Shown: in pieces, positions 1-10,325 of the stretch
How positions within the stretch are numbered: position 1 is the first letter of the stretch
Layout: every line of letters begins with the position of its first letter
Source of the DNA: Nephrocerus scutellatus
Lineage: Eukaryota > Arthropoda > Insecta > Diptera > Pipunculidae
Assembly (NCBI GenBank): GCA_947095585.1
Contig: OX352761.1
Coordinates: 56,590,432 to 56,654,431, forward strand
Direction: 5' to 3'
DNA length: 64,000 bases
Program-made: the position numbers and the translations under genes
Notes under the pieces: model-generated
What the model was told of the DNA's origin: nothing
Seen by the model: only the letters and a program-made list of their open reading frames with translations
The model's database searches: none

Positions 1-1210
1 CAATTGTATTTTTAGATTTACATTTTTAAGCTTTTGAAAGATCTTAGTTATCGATTCTATGTGCTCTGTAAGGGAAGTTGAAAAAATTATGATGTAGTCG
101 AGATAGACCAAGCAAATTTTATTGATGTATTCGGATAGAACGTTGTTCATTAACCGTTGGAATGTGGCTGGTGCTGTTTTTAAACCAAAAGGCATACAAA
201 GAAACTCGTAGTGGCCTCCTTCAACACTGAAAGCCATCTTGTAAATGTCCTGTTCACAGATTTCAATTTGGTGGAAACCTTTTGCGAGGTCCAGAGTTGT
301 GAAATATTGGCAGCGTCCTAATTTTTCCAATATTTCGTCGATATTTGGAATGGGGTACTTGTCATCGATCGTTACCTCATTTAATTTGCGGTAATCTATG
401 ACAAGTCTCCATTTTTTCTTTCCGCTGGCATCCATTTTTTTGGGGACCACCCAAACTGGAGCTGAATAAGGAGAATGGCTCGGTCGTATTATTTTATTTC
501 TTTGCATTTCTTGTATTTGGCCTCTAACTTCGTTTTTATGGACATAAGGGTATCTAGGATTTTGCCACTATTGGAGCATGTTCGGTAGTTCGAATTTCTT
601 GCTTTATGGCATTTATAAACGTTTAGTCCCTCTTCGAGTCCTCATTATAAAAAATATTTTTAAATTTGTTCACTACATATAATAGCTTTTCTTTTTCCTC
701 AATATTAAGGTGATCCGTACGTATTTGATTAATTGTTGCTATCATCATATACGTAAAAATTTTCATGTGTGACAGGAGTCATCTCCTTCACATAAAATTT
801 TACCTCCTGAGGTGAGTTGCAATTTACGGTGACTTACTAAATTTTTGTCTACTTCGTAAATACCTTCTTTTATTTTAACTTCTTTACAATCTGACATTTT
901 TTGTGGTATATAAATAAGTCCTTCTGTTTGTGTAATTGGTATGTCGACGTCAAATTCGCCTGCTCTATAAAAAAAAATACTGTTGAAAGTCTTTATCGTC
1001 AAAGTATAATGGTACTGTTTTTGTACCTACAAAACGTTATTTCTTAAATCAATTATTGCCTTATATTTCCTTCATATGTTATTAGCAATAACTCCATGGT
1101 ACTCCTTGTGGAAGTTGCAGACGTAGAATTCAATCTTCTCTGTAACGTTTCCTAGTTCTTCAAATAAAGCTATTCTGACTTGTTCGCTAATTTTTATGTT
1201 ATGTTGTAAG
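1..1210 (-). pseudogene. Ty3/Gypsy pol fragment: protease end, linker and reverse transcriptase
   Basis: Read on the minus strand, about 560-1 translates as a continuous Ty3/Gypsy reverse transcriptase: [10 protein letters not shown], then [24 protein letters not shown] in two overlapping stretches, [15 protein letters not shown] (motif with the first catalytic Asp) and [19 protein letters not shown]. The normally conserved YLDD active site reads YLDY near 85-100, so the second catalytic Asp is lost. A TAG interrupts the frame near 569 and another stop lies near 640. Bases 763-1002 and about 1003-1210 carry the linker and the C-terminal half of the aspartic protease, with a frameshift near 1040. 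The element resembles the 17.6/297 branch of Gypsy elements and runs off the left edge. It is dead. The protease N-terminal half continues at 1855 beyond a MITE. Confidence 0.9.
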
Positions 1211-1862
1211 TAGTGTTGGGTAACTCATACATGAGTTGGTACAAATGTCCCATACAATGAGTTGAGATGTCACCACACCTCAAAATTTTGTTTTGTACCA
1301 ACTCATTTCTAGTAGGACGTAAGAGGTACCTCAATTTATGTCCCAGCTACACAATAACACAATACACAACTCACACCTCATTTGAGAGACTACAATCGTA
1401 TTATACTAATGCATTTGAAGCAAATTCAACACACCTCAATGTGAAAACGAAAGGGACAGTCTTGTCTGTTGTGTTGTATTTGCATTTCGTGTTGAATGTG
1501 CCCGAAATTCTGTTCAATTGTATCTCTCTCTAGCTGTAGAGTATAGTCCCTATATTCTATATGGATGATCAATGAACATCTAGTTATAAGCAGAAAATAT
1601 ACTTAATCCTTAAGAACTGAATGCATTGGTTCTAATTTCAGATTGGTGCATTCTGAATAGAACCACTAGTTCAATGCATATTACACACTCCTCATTTGAG
1701 ACAAATTCAACACCCCTCAAATGAGGCAAATTCTCATACCTCATATTAGGCATATTCTACACACCTCAATTGAGGTGGTACAATGTCCCAATACATTTTT
1801 GAAAATGAGTTACTCGTACAAACTCATTTTAAAATCGTGTCCTACCCAACACTAGTTGTAAG
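1203..1862. repeat. 8-bp target-site duplication around hAT-type MITE
   Basis: The octamer GTTGTAAG lies at 1203-1210 and again at 1855-1862, directly flanking the inverted-repeat element between them. Removing the element and one octamer rejoins the Gypsy protease sequence. An 8-bp duplication is the hallmark of hAT transposition. Confidence 0.93.
1211..1854. mobile_element. Non-autonomous hAT-type MITE, 644 bp
   Basis: The ends form a perfect 12-bp terminal inverted repeat, TAGTGTTGGGTA at 1211-1222 and its complement at 1843-1854, flanked by the 8-bp duplication GTTGTAAG. The interior has no transposase. It is filled with short subterminal motifs in both orientations (variants of ACCTCAA, AACTCAT and TGTCCCA), typical of hAT transposase-binding repeats. 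The open frame at 1267-1533 is built from these motifs and is not a gene. Family assignment rests on TIR sequence and duplication length. Confidence 0.9.
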
Positions 1863-2030
1863 GTTGTTGTTATAATTTCTTTCATTGGTGTGTTCCATTT
1901 AGGATCGCATAAGTTTGTGTTAATTATCGAGTGTATCGCACTCGAATCTATTACAAACTTTAAGGCGCGACAGCATATTTTGCTGATAATGCTTGTTAGT
2001 TTAGTTTGGTTATTCAAGATGAATACAGTT
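1855..2030 (-). pseudogene. Ty3/Gypsy aspartic protease, N-terminal part
   Basis: The minus strand reads LKFVIDSSAIHSIINTNLC, the protease active-site region. The family motif D-S/T-G-A is here DSSA, so the glycine after the catalytic Asp-Ser is lost. The frame would continue into the protease end at 1210 if the hAT MITE were absent, which shows the MITE inserted after the Gypsy element. Upstream of about 2030 the gag reading cannot be followed. Confidence 0.8.
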
Positions 2031-2165
2031 CAAAATAATGTTTTATTTTTATATTTGTTGCAAAAAGAAAAAGAATCAATACGATCCATGATTTCCTTTA
2101 CTAAATTCATTAATTTAATTTATGTATTGCAACCGGGAAATTTAAAAATGCATTTGGACTCACCT

Positions 2166-2320
2166 TGCCTTTCAAAAATTAAATTTTAAATGAGGCGCTC
2201 CAATTTGGACGCTCGTATGTTCATTCTGATATATAACAGTACCCCTCATGACGCACTACGATGCCTTTGAAAAATTAAATTTTAAATGACGCGCTCCCAT
2301 TTGGACGCTCTTGTGTCATT
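2166..2320. repeat. Tandem pair of ~59-bp repeats, 96-bp spacing
   Basis: A segment starting TGCCTTTCAAAAATTAAATT at 2166 recurs from 2262 with few changes (…GCGCTCC.ATTTGGACGCTC…). The two copies are 96 bp apart. The second copy overlaps the left arm of the inverted repeat that follows. Confidence 0.75.
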
Positions 2321-2562
2321 AGCCTAATAGTTATCAATCCATAAGGAATTCTAGACCACCAGAGCCGATGGAGGTCGACACTAATACCAACGAAACAGAA
2401 ACGAAAATGACTAGTTATGAATCAGGGACGTCATATCAAACAAACGAAAATTTTCGTTTACGAGCCTCCCAAAATCTTTACCATATATAATTATCCAATC
2501 AAAAATCGAACAATTAGGCTAATGAAACACTAGCTCCTTTTGGCGCGCGACCAAATGGGAGC
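2291..2562. repeat. Imperfect inverted repeat, possible foldback element
   Basis: The left arm has GCGCTCCCATTTGG (2291-2304) and CATTAGCCTAAT (2317-2328). The right arm has their complements ATTAGGCTAATG (2513-2524) and CCAAATGGGAGC (2551-2562). The spacer of about 185 bp contains no recognisable coding sequence. This could be a foldback or MITE remnant. No clear target duplication was found. Confidence 0.55.
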
Positions 2563-2987
2563 ATGATAAGATAGAAATAAATAACTCACAATAAAAATTT
2601 TTATATACTAAATGTGAATGATGAATTTATGTTTGCTTCTTCTATTGGAAATTGTGGTATGCTGCAATGTTGTGTTAAAGATGTTTTGTTGTTTATGGAT
2701 TTTTATTTTATTAAGATGTCTTCAAATTTGTTGAACAATAATCTGTTACCTTCTTGTTGGCTGATTTGGTGATGAATCCTTTTTTGTTGCTTGATAAAAA
2801 AATTTTATTTTTAGTTCACACTTTCTAGTTTTAATGTCAATGTATTTTGTTATTTGGTTTTGAGTAACGAAATAAATTTTCTTTGCTTTTGTGTTAATTC
2901 TCTCAACTGATCAATCTGTACGAGCAGAATCTGAATTGAACAATTCGCATTTATTATTATTTTCACTGATCAATGTTCAGTGATTTT
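2563..2987. other. A+T-rich stretch, probably Gypsy gag/leader remnant
   Basis: No readable protein or RNA gene was seen. It lies between the Gypsy protease remnant and the putative Gypsy primer-binding site, so by position it should be degraded gag and leader sequence of that element. This is inference only. Confidence 0.3.
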
Positions 2988-3109
2988 TATAGAAATAGTT
3001 TCTATATTTTATTTTTCCCTTATTTAGAAATGGTTTCTAATTGTCACGTATAGAAATGGTTTCTTTATTTTATTTTTCACTTATTTAGAAATGGTTTCTA
3101 ATCACTCTA
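2988..3109. repeat. 61-bp direct duplication
   Basis: The block starting TATAGAAATAGTTTCTATAT at 2988 is repeated from 3049 with a few changes. Each copy holds two short palindromes of the form AGAAA-nnn-TTTCT. Confidence 0.8.
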
Positions 3110-3146
3110 ATCTTTTAATATTCCTATATTAAATATACATCCAGAT

Positions 3147-3164
3147 ATCCCATCCTCGTCGCCA
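3147..3164 (-). other. Probable Ty3/Gypsy primer-binding site
   Basis: On the minus strand this reads TGGCGACGAGGATGGGAT. It begins with TGGCG, complementary to a tRNA 3' CGCCA end, and is of the type seen just inside the 5' LTR of many insect Gypsy elements. It lies upstream (minus sense) of the protease and RT remnants, in the expected order. The tRNA was not identified by computation. Confidence 0.6.
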
Positions 3165-3559
3165 GTTAACAACTTGGTCAATCCAATTTGCTTTTTAAAA
3201 AAAGACAAAACTTTAATTATTTAAATGTATGGTCAATCCAAACTTTATTAATAATAGAGTATGATCTGTCTTCTTAGTCAGTTGTCAATCAACTGACTCT
3301 GCAAAATATGATCTTCTTAATTCTACCAAAAATGCATATGTGTTAACTTATTCTATTTGGTTTACCGTACCCGCATGTATCTTTATTTACTCGCTGTGCT
3401 GCGAAGAATATATGTATTCTAAAATAAATGTAATGCGAATTAAGTTATCTTGATATTCGTATTGCGTTTTATGTGGAAGGGTGATTTTGATAATCGTATT
3501 GTTTTTTAACCTTGATACTCGTACTGCGTTTTATGTGGACGAGTGTTGTTCAGACAGAA
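3165..3559 (-). mobile_element. Probable Ty3/Gypsy 5' LTR remnant
   Basis: This sequence abuts the putative primer-binding site on the side where the 5' LTR should lie. It holds a 34-bp direct repeat, TTGATATTCGTATTGCGTTT at about 3451 and its near copy at about 3512, 61 bp apart. The outer LTR end is not defined: a Helitron begins at 3560 and the other LTR is outside the window. Confidence 0.45.
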
Positions 3560-3964
3560 TCTTTATATATAAAAATCAATTGCTGTTCGGTCGACTGGCT
3601 AAAACTCGAGAACGGCCGAACCGATTTGGTTAATTTTGGTCTTAAATTATTTGTGGAAGTCCAGAAAAGGTCTTAAAAGGTGAATTCAGCCCCGCTAGGT
3701 GGCGCTGGTATCGTTTTTTTCCTGAAAATTCTTATTTATGGAACGATTCGGCTCAAATTCACACCATATAATATTTAAATAAAAAGAAAGTCGTTGACAA
3801 AATTTGGACCCGATAGGTGGCGCAGGTGTCTTTTTTTGTATGTGTATGTGTGTATGAGGTCATATGGTGGGCGGTCAGTGGCCGGGGGGTCAGTGGGATG
3901 GGGCAGCCGGGAAACGCGGGTGTAAGTGGGCGTGGCGGGTAGCAAAGCGCCCGGGAACAGCTAG
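3560..3964 (+). mobile_element. Non-autonomous Helitron, 405 bp
   Basis: The element begins with TC followed by a TATATATAAAAAT stretch (3560-3575) and ends with CTAG at 3961-3964. It sits between an A (3559) and a T (3965), the Helitron target. The 3' end has the G+C-rich AAAGCGCCCGGGAACAG segment just before CTAG. The 5' part (AATTGCTGTTCGG...AAAACTCGAGAACGGCCGAACCGA) belongs to a family I recognise as widespread in insect genomes. There is no Rep/helicase, so it must have been moved in trans. The minus-strand open frame over the 3' half is chance. Confidence 0.82.
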
Positions 3965-4084
3965 TTCTTAATAATTGTTTGCGACATTTGGAGTAAACAA
4001 TTATCAAGGTTGTCTACCGTTTGGAAATTATGGAATTAAATTGTTATCTATAAAGGGAGGAAGGGGTTTGCTATAAATTTTAAT
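3965..4084. other. Short unassigned spacer
   Basis: No feature was recognised. It may be further Gypsy LTR sequence, because it lies directly across the Helitron from the putative LTR. Confidence 0.25.
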
Positions 4085-4740
4085 CTCAGCAACATACGTG
4101 TGCTGAGGACGATTTTTTTGCTGTTTACGCCCGTGTCTATGTCCATAATACAGCAATTCTGGCACTCGGTGAAACTCAAGTCCAAAACACTGGACCAAAG
4201 ATCGTCAACCCAGCAAAAGGCCTGATTTCAGACCTGGAGCTACAACAACAATGTCCCAAAGCTACGAAACATTTTTGGCCATTCGTGAAAAGAATCAAAA
4301 ATGCAACCTAGTCGTCGACTCCAGCGCTCAATTATCACGACATTCCCGTTGTCAGCTCAGCACAAGGTTATTCTGTTTGCTGCGCATTTTGCAGCTAGCT
4401 TCACACTTCCAAGTTGTGCAATGCCGTCGGCTATACCCCCTAGTATTGAATACTCTAAAGGACAGATTTACATTCGTACTCGTGCAGTTGCTAGCGTTTT
4501 GAACGATCACAACACTCACAAGCTCTTCCAAGCTGACATTACCATTCCATAAGCTTTTCCAATTATCCTATTCTTTGTCCAGCCTCTAGCCAAAAATGGC
4601 GAGTCGTCGTCTCTTTCCTCGTACCATCCCATAGCACTCACCTTCATTCTTTCTAAGGTAATGGAAAGGCTGATAATGAAATATCTTGAAATCTTTAGTG
4701 ACCGGCAGTAAAAATTTCGTGGGCAACGTTTTACTGGTGA
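4085..4740 (+). pseudogene. LINE fragment (family B, copy 1), internally deleted
   Basis: The segment CAGCAATTCTGGCACTCGGT at about 4151 matches the endonuclease start of the copy at 15.5 kb (AILALSETQ). Bases 4300-4550 read as the linker before the reverse transcriptase (FAAHFAASFTLPSCAMPS... and YIRTRAVASVLNDHNTHKLF). Bases 4533-4735 match 16560-16830 (CCGGCAGT...TTTCGTGGGCAAC), the start of the RT fingers. Several segments present in the other copy are missing, and a TAA falls in the DRQYGF region. It stops where the (TTA)n tail of the minus-strand LINE begins at about 4741. Confidence 0.8.
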
Positions 4741-6273
4741 TTTTTATTATTATTATTATTGGTGGTCTGTTAAGCCTTGTGCACTGCGACCTTAAGATCT
4801 ATTGTGCATCCCAGATGTCTACCACATTATGTAATGGCTTAGTCCTTTTATTAATGCCAATATATCTGCCAGGTCAATAGGTAGGATAGACAAGGGATCT
4901 GAGTGTTTGTCAGGTTAACTTGATTGCTTTTTTTGTGTTTTTAATGTTGTACTTGAGACGCTTTTTGGTTTGTTTAATCGTAGTTGATGATTCCCATTCA
5001 GCCTCGATGGCGTTATTTGCCCACTCTTTTATCTTGTTTTTGAGGTGCGTTTTGCTGTAGGCAATGCTTGGCTCGGGACCAGTGAAGTTCTCTTCCGCGC
5101 CTGCTGTTGCGCAGAGGTCTGCTGCCTCGTTCCCAATAATGCCTGAATGGCCTGGAGACCGCATCAGGAAGACCTTGTTGGTTTTGGCCAGTTCGTTTAG
5201 GTGGCCGTAGCATCTCCACGTTGTTCTTGAATTGAAAACTGGCCCCAGTCCTAATACCTCTGCCCCTGTTCCTGAGTTTGTTTTAGATCCGTCTATGTAC
5301 CAGATAGATGCATGATTGGGGAGGTTATTTATGGTATTTTCAATTTGATTAAGGTACCGTACTCTTACTGAGAAGTTCCTTTTGAAATTCGTTGTTTTTA
5401 TCATTGAGTCTGATTGGAGGACAATTTTCCTTTCCAAGTTGATTTTGGTGATTATGCTTATATGTCCTGGTCTATTGACTTTGAGTTGGTTAGTTACCTT
5501 GAGTAAAATGGCTCTTGCACCCGCTTCGCTTTTGATGTGTAAGTGAATTGGTGTGAGTCCTAGTAGTTTTTGCTAGTGCTGCTGTTGGACAAGTCTTGAT
5601 AGCACCTGATGCACTAAGATATATTACTGAGTTTTGAGCGTGTCTTCCACTGTTCTGTTTTTGGCCACCTTATCAGGGCTGCGTATGTAAGCCAGGGTCT
5701 GATAATGCTTTGGTATAGCCATAGAGAAACTTGCGGGTTTACTCCCCACGTTTTACTGAACATGCGTTGGAAAGTGAAGTAAGCTTTGTTAGCTTTGTTG
5801 GTGATGTATGAAATGTGGGACTTCCATGTTAGTTTTTGGTCAAACATTACCCCAGGTATTTGGCTTCAGGCATTATTTGGAGTATTTTGCCTTGGAATCT
5901 TAGGACGGGAAGAGTGGTTCTTTCTTTTTGTGAAAACGGTTCATACTATTTTGTCTGGGTTGACACTTAGGTCTACCTCCCGGTACCATTAGTTTACTAT
6001 TTAGAGAGCGAATTGCATTCGCTCTGTTATCGTGCTTTCGAATTTACCTCGAACCATTAGGACTAGATCATCCGCATAGCCAATGTTTGTGATAAGATTA
6101 CTCTTAAGCCTGTCGAGCAACTGATCCATCACCAGTAGCCACAAGAGTGGTGATAGAACGCCTACTTTTGGGCAGCCTCTTGTTGCCGCTATTGTAATGG
6201 TTTCGTCACCTAAAGAGGGCCGAATTTCCCACCCCTTAGCATGCACATGACCCATCCTATGATAGAGGAGTCT
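4741..6273 (-). pseudogene. RNase H-bearing LINE (family A), 3' half
   Basis: On the minus strand the order is: RT motifs TRGCPKVGVLSPLLWLLVMD (6180-6120) and GYADDLVLMVRG (catalytic YADD near 6075), the thumb LTWKSHISYITNKANKAYF (from 5830), then RNase H WYIDGSKTNSGTG and SPGHSGIIGNEAADLCA (5310-5090). The RNase H has lost the stretch that should hold the Glu and second Asp, so it is inactive. Frameshifts separate the blocks. A 3' UTR (4910-4760) ends in a (TAA)n tail at about 4760-4741. RNase H plus TAA tail point to the I/LOA group. The 5' half is at 12159-13486, displaced by an insertion. Confidence 0.88.
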
Positions 6274-6892
6274 GTTGGAGCGAGAGTGATACCCGTAGTG
6301 ATCAGACGTGTATTCAGAAGAAATAGTGAAGTAAGAAATATGCTAATAAATAGACAAAAACAAATAAGTGAAATAGTAGTAGAAAAACTTATTAATAAAA
6401 GAGAATAAGTGAAAATGTAAAGAAATACATTAAATTATTAAAGCACAAAATTTTTCTCAAAACACTATCGATGATTGGGTATATACCCAAACATCAATAT
6501 GATGATGCTATCGAAATGATGTGCAATTTAAAAAAAAAAAAGTGGAACAATTGGAAGAAAAAATAGAAAAAAGTGAATTAGTGAAATCGCCACTACCAAA
6601 AAAAAAGGAAAAAGGAGACCCAAACAACAAACATAAAAGAACATTTAACACCAAGTGCGGAGTGCAACATTCGCTTTGCTATGGCTTAGTTAAGATGAGG
6701 TAATTTCAGACAACAGCAGCAATGCAAAAAAAAAAACAGCAGCAAAACTTTATATACGACTGAAAAATACAACAGAAAAGAAAAAACAACAACAAACAAA
6801 ATTGGAGAAAAAATCACAAAGAACGCAGCCAAAACAGTGAGCACAAAAAATAAAACACCATCAATTAATATATTCAAGGACGACAGCAAACA
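6274..6892 (+). other. 5' region of the Jockey-like LINE
   Basis: A-rich sequence starting immediately after the target duplication. A 60-residue frame at 6521-6703 is lysine-rich (MQFKKKKVEQLEEKIEK...) and could be the start of ORF1, but I cannot match it to a domain. The region ends at the left Copia LTR. Confidence 0.5.
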
Positions 6893-7121
6893 TGTCGTTT
6901 GCATATGGAATTATGAGTAAATAAATCCAGATGTTTTAATTAACAAACTATTTATAATTAATCACAAAGTAATAAAAAAACACAAGTTATTAGCTCTCTT
7001 TGTTTAGATGGATTGATTTATTAGATGACATGTGTACTTGAATAAAGTATAAACTGAATAGTGTTGCCATCTAGGTAATAAACAACAAGTGTTATCCATA
7101 AAACACAATTGAAAAACAACA
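6893..7121 (-). repeat. Copia element 1, left (3') LTR
   Basis: It matches the right LTR almost base for base, including the shared stretch CTGAATAGTGTTGCCATCTA. It has TG...CA ends. It carries a few indels relative to the right LTR, for example extra bases in ACAAACTATTTATAATTAATC. Confidence 0.9.
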
Positions 7122-7213
7122 ATTCTGATACTCCTACTGTTTTATGGAATATAAAAATTATTCAAAATCGAACAAACAATTTTACAAAAAAAAATTACAG
7201 TATGCAAAAGTTA

Positions 7214-7969
7214 TTAATCCTCTTCAAGTTTGGAGCATATTCTGTTGCGATGAAATTCGAAGATTCTGCTTTCCAAGGGTTTGGTGAGGATATCTGCTGG
7301 TTGTTCTTTGGTGTTGATGTATTTGAGTTTAAAAACTTTCTTGTCATACTGTTCTCGGATGTAGTGATATTGTACGTCAATATGTTTACTTCGTTTGTGA
7401 AGAACAGGATTTTTAATCAATTCAAGTGTACTTTGACTGTCAATATTGAGAGTTGTAGTAATATTTTTATAAGGATAGATCTCTCCAATTAACTTTAAGA
7501 GCCAAACTATTTCCTTGATTGTTTGAAAAGCTGCAATGTATTGCGAATAAGTGGTAGAGGTGGCGACTGCAGACTGTCTTTGAGAACACCAACTAAAAAC
7601 ACATCCACTCCAAATAACTATAAATCCTGTAGTTGATTTTCGTGTTTCAATATCTCCTGCAAAATCTGCATTACTGTAGCCACATAAGGAAAATGTTTTC
7701 TGCTTCTTAAAGTGCAAACCATAATCAACAGTTCCTTTTAGATACTTCATTATTCTCTTGACTGCATTCCAATGCAATTTCGTTGGTTTTTCCATATATC
7801 GACTAACCATACTAACCGAAAAGGATATATCAGGTCTCGTACCTTTTGATAAATATAACAAGCTGCCCACAGCTTCTCTATAGGGAGCAGTTGTTAACTC
7901 AGTCTTCTCATTATCATTTAAATTTGCATTCAACTGTTGATGTGGATCGGTGGATCGGATTAATGTCAT
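7214..7969 (-). pseudogene. Copia pol 3' end: RT tail and RNase H
   Basis: A 251-residue frame carries YREAVGSLLYLSKGTRPDIS (end of RT), NADFAGDIETRKSTTGFIV (RNase H start with its Asp), TYSQYIAAFQTIKEIVWL and HIDVQYHYIREQ...PADILTKPL. This is the classic Copia RNase H order. The usual T-E-A-E-Y box reads TTYSQY, so the catalytic Glu appears lost. The frame is otherwise unbroken. It starts right at the deletion junction near 7960, so it lacks its RT core. Confidence 0.88.
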
Positions 7970-9115
7970 AATTTTTCAAAATCTTTTTAATTTGAGTGAA
8001 GTTTTGATGAGCCAATTTTTGATGCCATTCTTGAAAATAACTTTTTTCAGCAATACAAGCTTGATATTCATCAGCACTTTCTTTGCCATTTTTGATTTGC
8101 ATTATCTTAATTTTCATTTCAAATAATTTGTCTTGTCTATCACCTACAGCTATGGTTTTGCCTTCTTTAATGAATTTACAGACTCTTTTAGAGTACATTT
8201 GAAAGGTGAAATTCTGTCCATTTTTCTCCAATAAAAGCTAAAATGTTTATGCTACCTTGACCTTTGCCTGATATGGTTTCTACGTCTCCAATTTTTATTT
8301 TGATGTTATCTTTCATTGGTGTGTAGTTTATGAACCACTCTAATTTATGAGTCATGTGATCGCTCGCTCCAGTGTCCATATACCAGGCCTCAACTGTAGT
8401 TTTCGCTGTCTTTTGTACTAAGGCAAATGCATCGCTTATAAGAGCTTTACCTCTCTCTTCTCCTGAAACTTTGGAATTTTTAAATTTTTATTGTTTACCT
8501 TCTGGATTGTTCAAAATTCTGCTGCCCAATGTACAGGTTTATGCCAAAAATTACATTTTCCAGGTTTTCTTCTAGTATTTTTTCGGTCATCGTTTTCATT
8601 CTTAACATACTGAGTATTTTTGTTGCCAATATTATTCTTAGAAAAATGATTCTTACTTACTCTTACATTAGAAGCAAGTGCATTAACTTCTATTATTTTT
8701 TTTTTGACTTTGTCTCATCTCTTCAATTATTAATCTCGAGGTTAGGCTAGCTAACGTTCTATCGGTGGTAGCCGTTGATTCCCAGGCTATCTCTATTAGA
8801 TATATCTTCAATTTTTGAGATATGTGCTGCAATATGATGTGAAGGATCTTTAGCCAATGTAAACCACTTTTGCCATTTACGTATAGCTTCGGCATTTTCC
8901 TTTTTCTCAGCAGCTGTCGCATCTGTGCCCACGGGTGCAGGTCGTTTGTCTGTATATTTACTATGTCCCATGCTTCAATTGATTTCAAAATTGCCTGAAT
9001 CTGGAATTTCCATAGATTCCAGTTTTCAATTCCTTGTAATTTGCTTACTCTGGACAATTCTGAATCCATCTTCTCAACAAATTTTGCTCGACGGTTACAA
9101 TTTTCACTTCGCACA
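7970..9115 (-). pseudogene. Copia gag, protease and pre-integrase region, frameshifted
   Basis: From 9115 down: gag start LSRVSKLQGIENWNLWKFQI, a frameshift to KRPAPVGTDATAAEKKENAE, a decayed zinc knuckle (CNFWHKPVHWAA, about 8540), protease MDTGASDHMTH (8379 down), and the pre-integrase HQKLAHQNF (about 8010). Several frames are needed, so no polyprotein can be made. It ends at the internal deletion that removes integrase and RT. Confidence 0.85.
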
Positions 9116-9191
9116 CGGCTGGATATAACCTCACAAAGTTTGTCTTATTTTCTGAAAATAATACCCAAAACACGATTCTGGGCCCATAACC

Positions 9192-9412
9192 TGTCGTTTG
9201 TATGTGGAATTATGAGTAAATAAATCCAGATGTTTGAATTAACAAATAATTAATCACAAAGTAATAAAAAACACAAGTCATTAGCTCTCTTTGTTTAGAT
9301 GGATCGATTTATTAAATGTCATGTGTACTTGAATAAAGTATAAACTGAATAGTGTTGCCATCTAGGTAATAAACAACAAGTGATATCCATTAAACACAAT
9401 TAAAAAACAACA
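9192..9412 (-). repeat. Copia element 1, right (5') LTR
   Basis: Near-identical partner of 6893-7121. In the minus sense it is followed by the primer-binding site (9191 down) and the gag leader. Confidence 0.9.
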
Positions 9413-9515
9413 ATTCTAATGGAACAATAGGAAAGGGACAATTTAGTTTAAAAAACAAAAACAAATTAGTATTAAACAGAAGGTTAAAACTTAGACAAGG
9501 TAAAAGGCATACTAA

Positions 9516-10151
9516 ATGAGACAAAAACTGAATACTACACTTATACCGAAAAGGAAAAAAAAATTAAATACTTTCCTTGTTAAAGGGTTGAGTGTGGGCC
9601 ACACACCGGACGAATTACTGGCAGATCCGCAAAGTAATCCGGAACAAATTAATTTTGTTAAAGCGTTCAGGTATGCCACCCCGCGTTCTAAACACGAAAA
9701 TATTACCTTGGCACTAATCGTGGTGCAGATCTCTCTAGATAGTAGGTAGAAAATCTGAAGAAGATTAGATATGTTAGCTGTATTTTATTTGAATTCGAAT
9801 TGGGAATTACAACTACAACTGCACTGTCGAATTCCTCCTTTGGAAGTTGAAAACCTGCTGTTTGGCTGTTTTTGACATTCGGATTCGGATTCCAAATAAA
9901 ATACAGCTGTTGTTGGCCACGTAGTGACCTTCGAAAAAATTCGACGAAGTGATGTGTTGCAATGTCACCGATGTCAGAGATTCGGACACACTTCGTCCAA
10001 TTGCAATATGGAGTTCAGGTGCGTTAAGTGCCAAACGTTGCATAGTCCGGGAGAGTGTAAGGTGCACAAAGATGCAGAGGAGCAGCTGTTCTGCGTGCTT
10101 TGTGGAAAAGCAGGACATCCTACTTCCTGGTCTTTAAAAACCTCAATGTGA
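9516..10151 (+). pseudogene. LINE ORF1 (gag) with CCHC zinc knuckles
   Basis: The first part reads FLVKGLSVGHTPDELLADPQ and FVKAFRYATPRSKHENITLA, the gag core typical of Jockey-type ORF1. After an interruption by a foldback (9776-9908), the frame resumes as VTFEKIRRSDVLQCHRCQRF, then zinc knuckles CHRCQRFGHTSSNC, CVKCQTLHSPGEC and CVLCGKAGH. Gag binds the LINE RNA. The frame ends at a stop just after the third knuckle, and the join to the endonuclease has several stops. Confidence 0.82.
9776..9908. repeat. Small foldback inside LINE gag
   Basis: AGCTGTATTTTATTTGAATT (from 9776) and its imperfect complement at 9884-9908 form arms of about 25 bp around an 83-bp loop. It interrupts the gag reading just before the zinc knuckles, so it is likely a small insertion rather than part of the LINE. 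Confidence 0.6.
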
Positions 10152-10325
10152 AGATTGAAGATCTCGTGAAAACGGGAGTTTCATAGCACGAAATAATCTT
10201 GCCACGTACGGTTTCAAATTCTCCAAATGAAAATTTGGAGAATAAAGTAAACACTCTTGCCAAAGATGTAGCAGATCAAAAGGTGCAGCTAAACACTATT
10301 TTGAATTTGCTACGTGGTCTTTTGA

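Larger units (their letters stand above)
6893..9412 (-). mobile_element. Shortened Ty1/Copia retrotransposon with two LTRs
   Basis: Two closely similar LTRs (6893-7121, 229 bp; 9192-9412, 221 bp), each starting TGTCGTTTG and ending ACAACA on the plus strand, enclose about 2.07 kb of minus-strand coding remnants. The primer-binding region next to the right LTR (TCTGGGCCCATAACC, 9177-9191) is of the Copia half-initiator-tRNA type. Gag, protease and the pre-integrase region are joined to the RNase H end, with integrase and RT core missing. No matching 5-bp target duplication is visible (flanks AAACA and ATTCT). Confidence 0.9.

Noticed and set aside
1267..1533. 88-residue plus-strand frame
   Set aside because: It lies wholly within the hAT MITE and is composed of its subterminal repeat motifs.
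3001..3109. AGAAA-nnn-TTTCT palindromes as heat-shock elements
   Set aside because: The spacing does not fit the inverted GAA/TTC pentamer arrangement, and no promoter or gene is adjacent.
3759..4007. Proline-rich 82-residue minus-strand frame
   Set aside because: It covers the G+C-rich 3' end of the Helitron, has no domain, and spans the element boundary.
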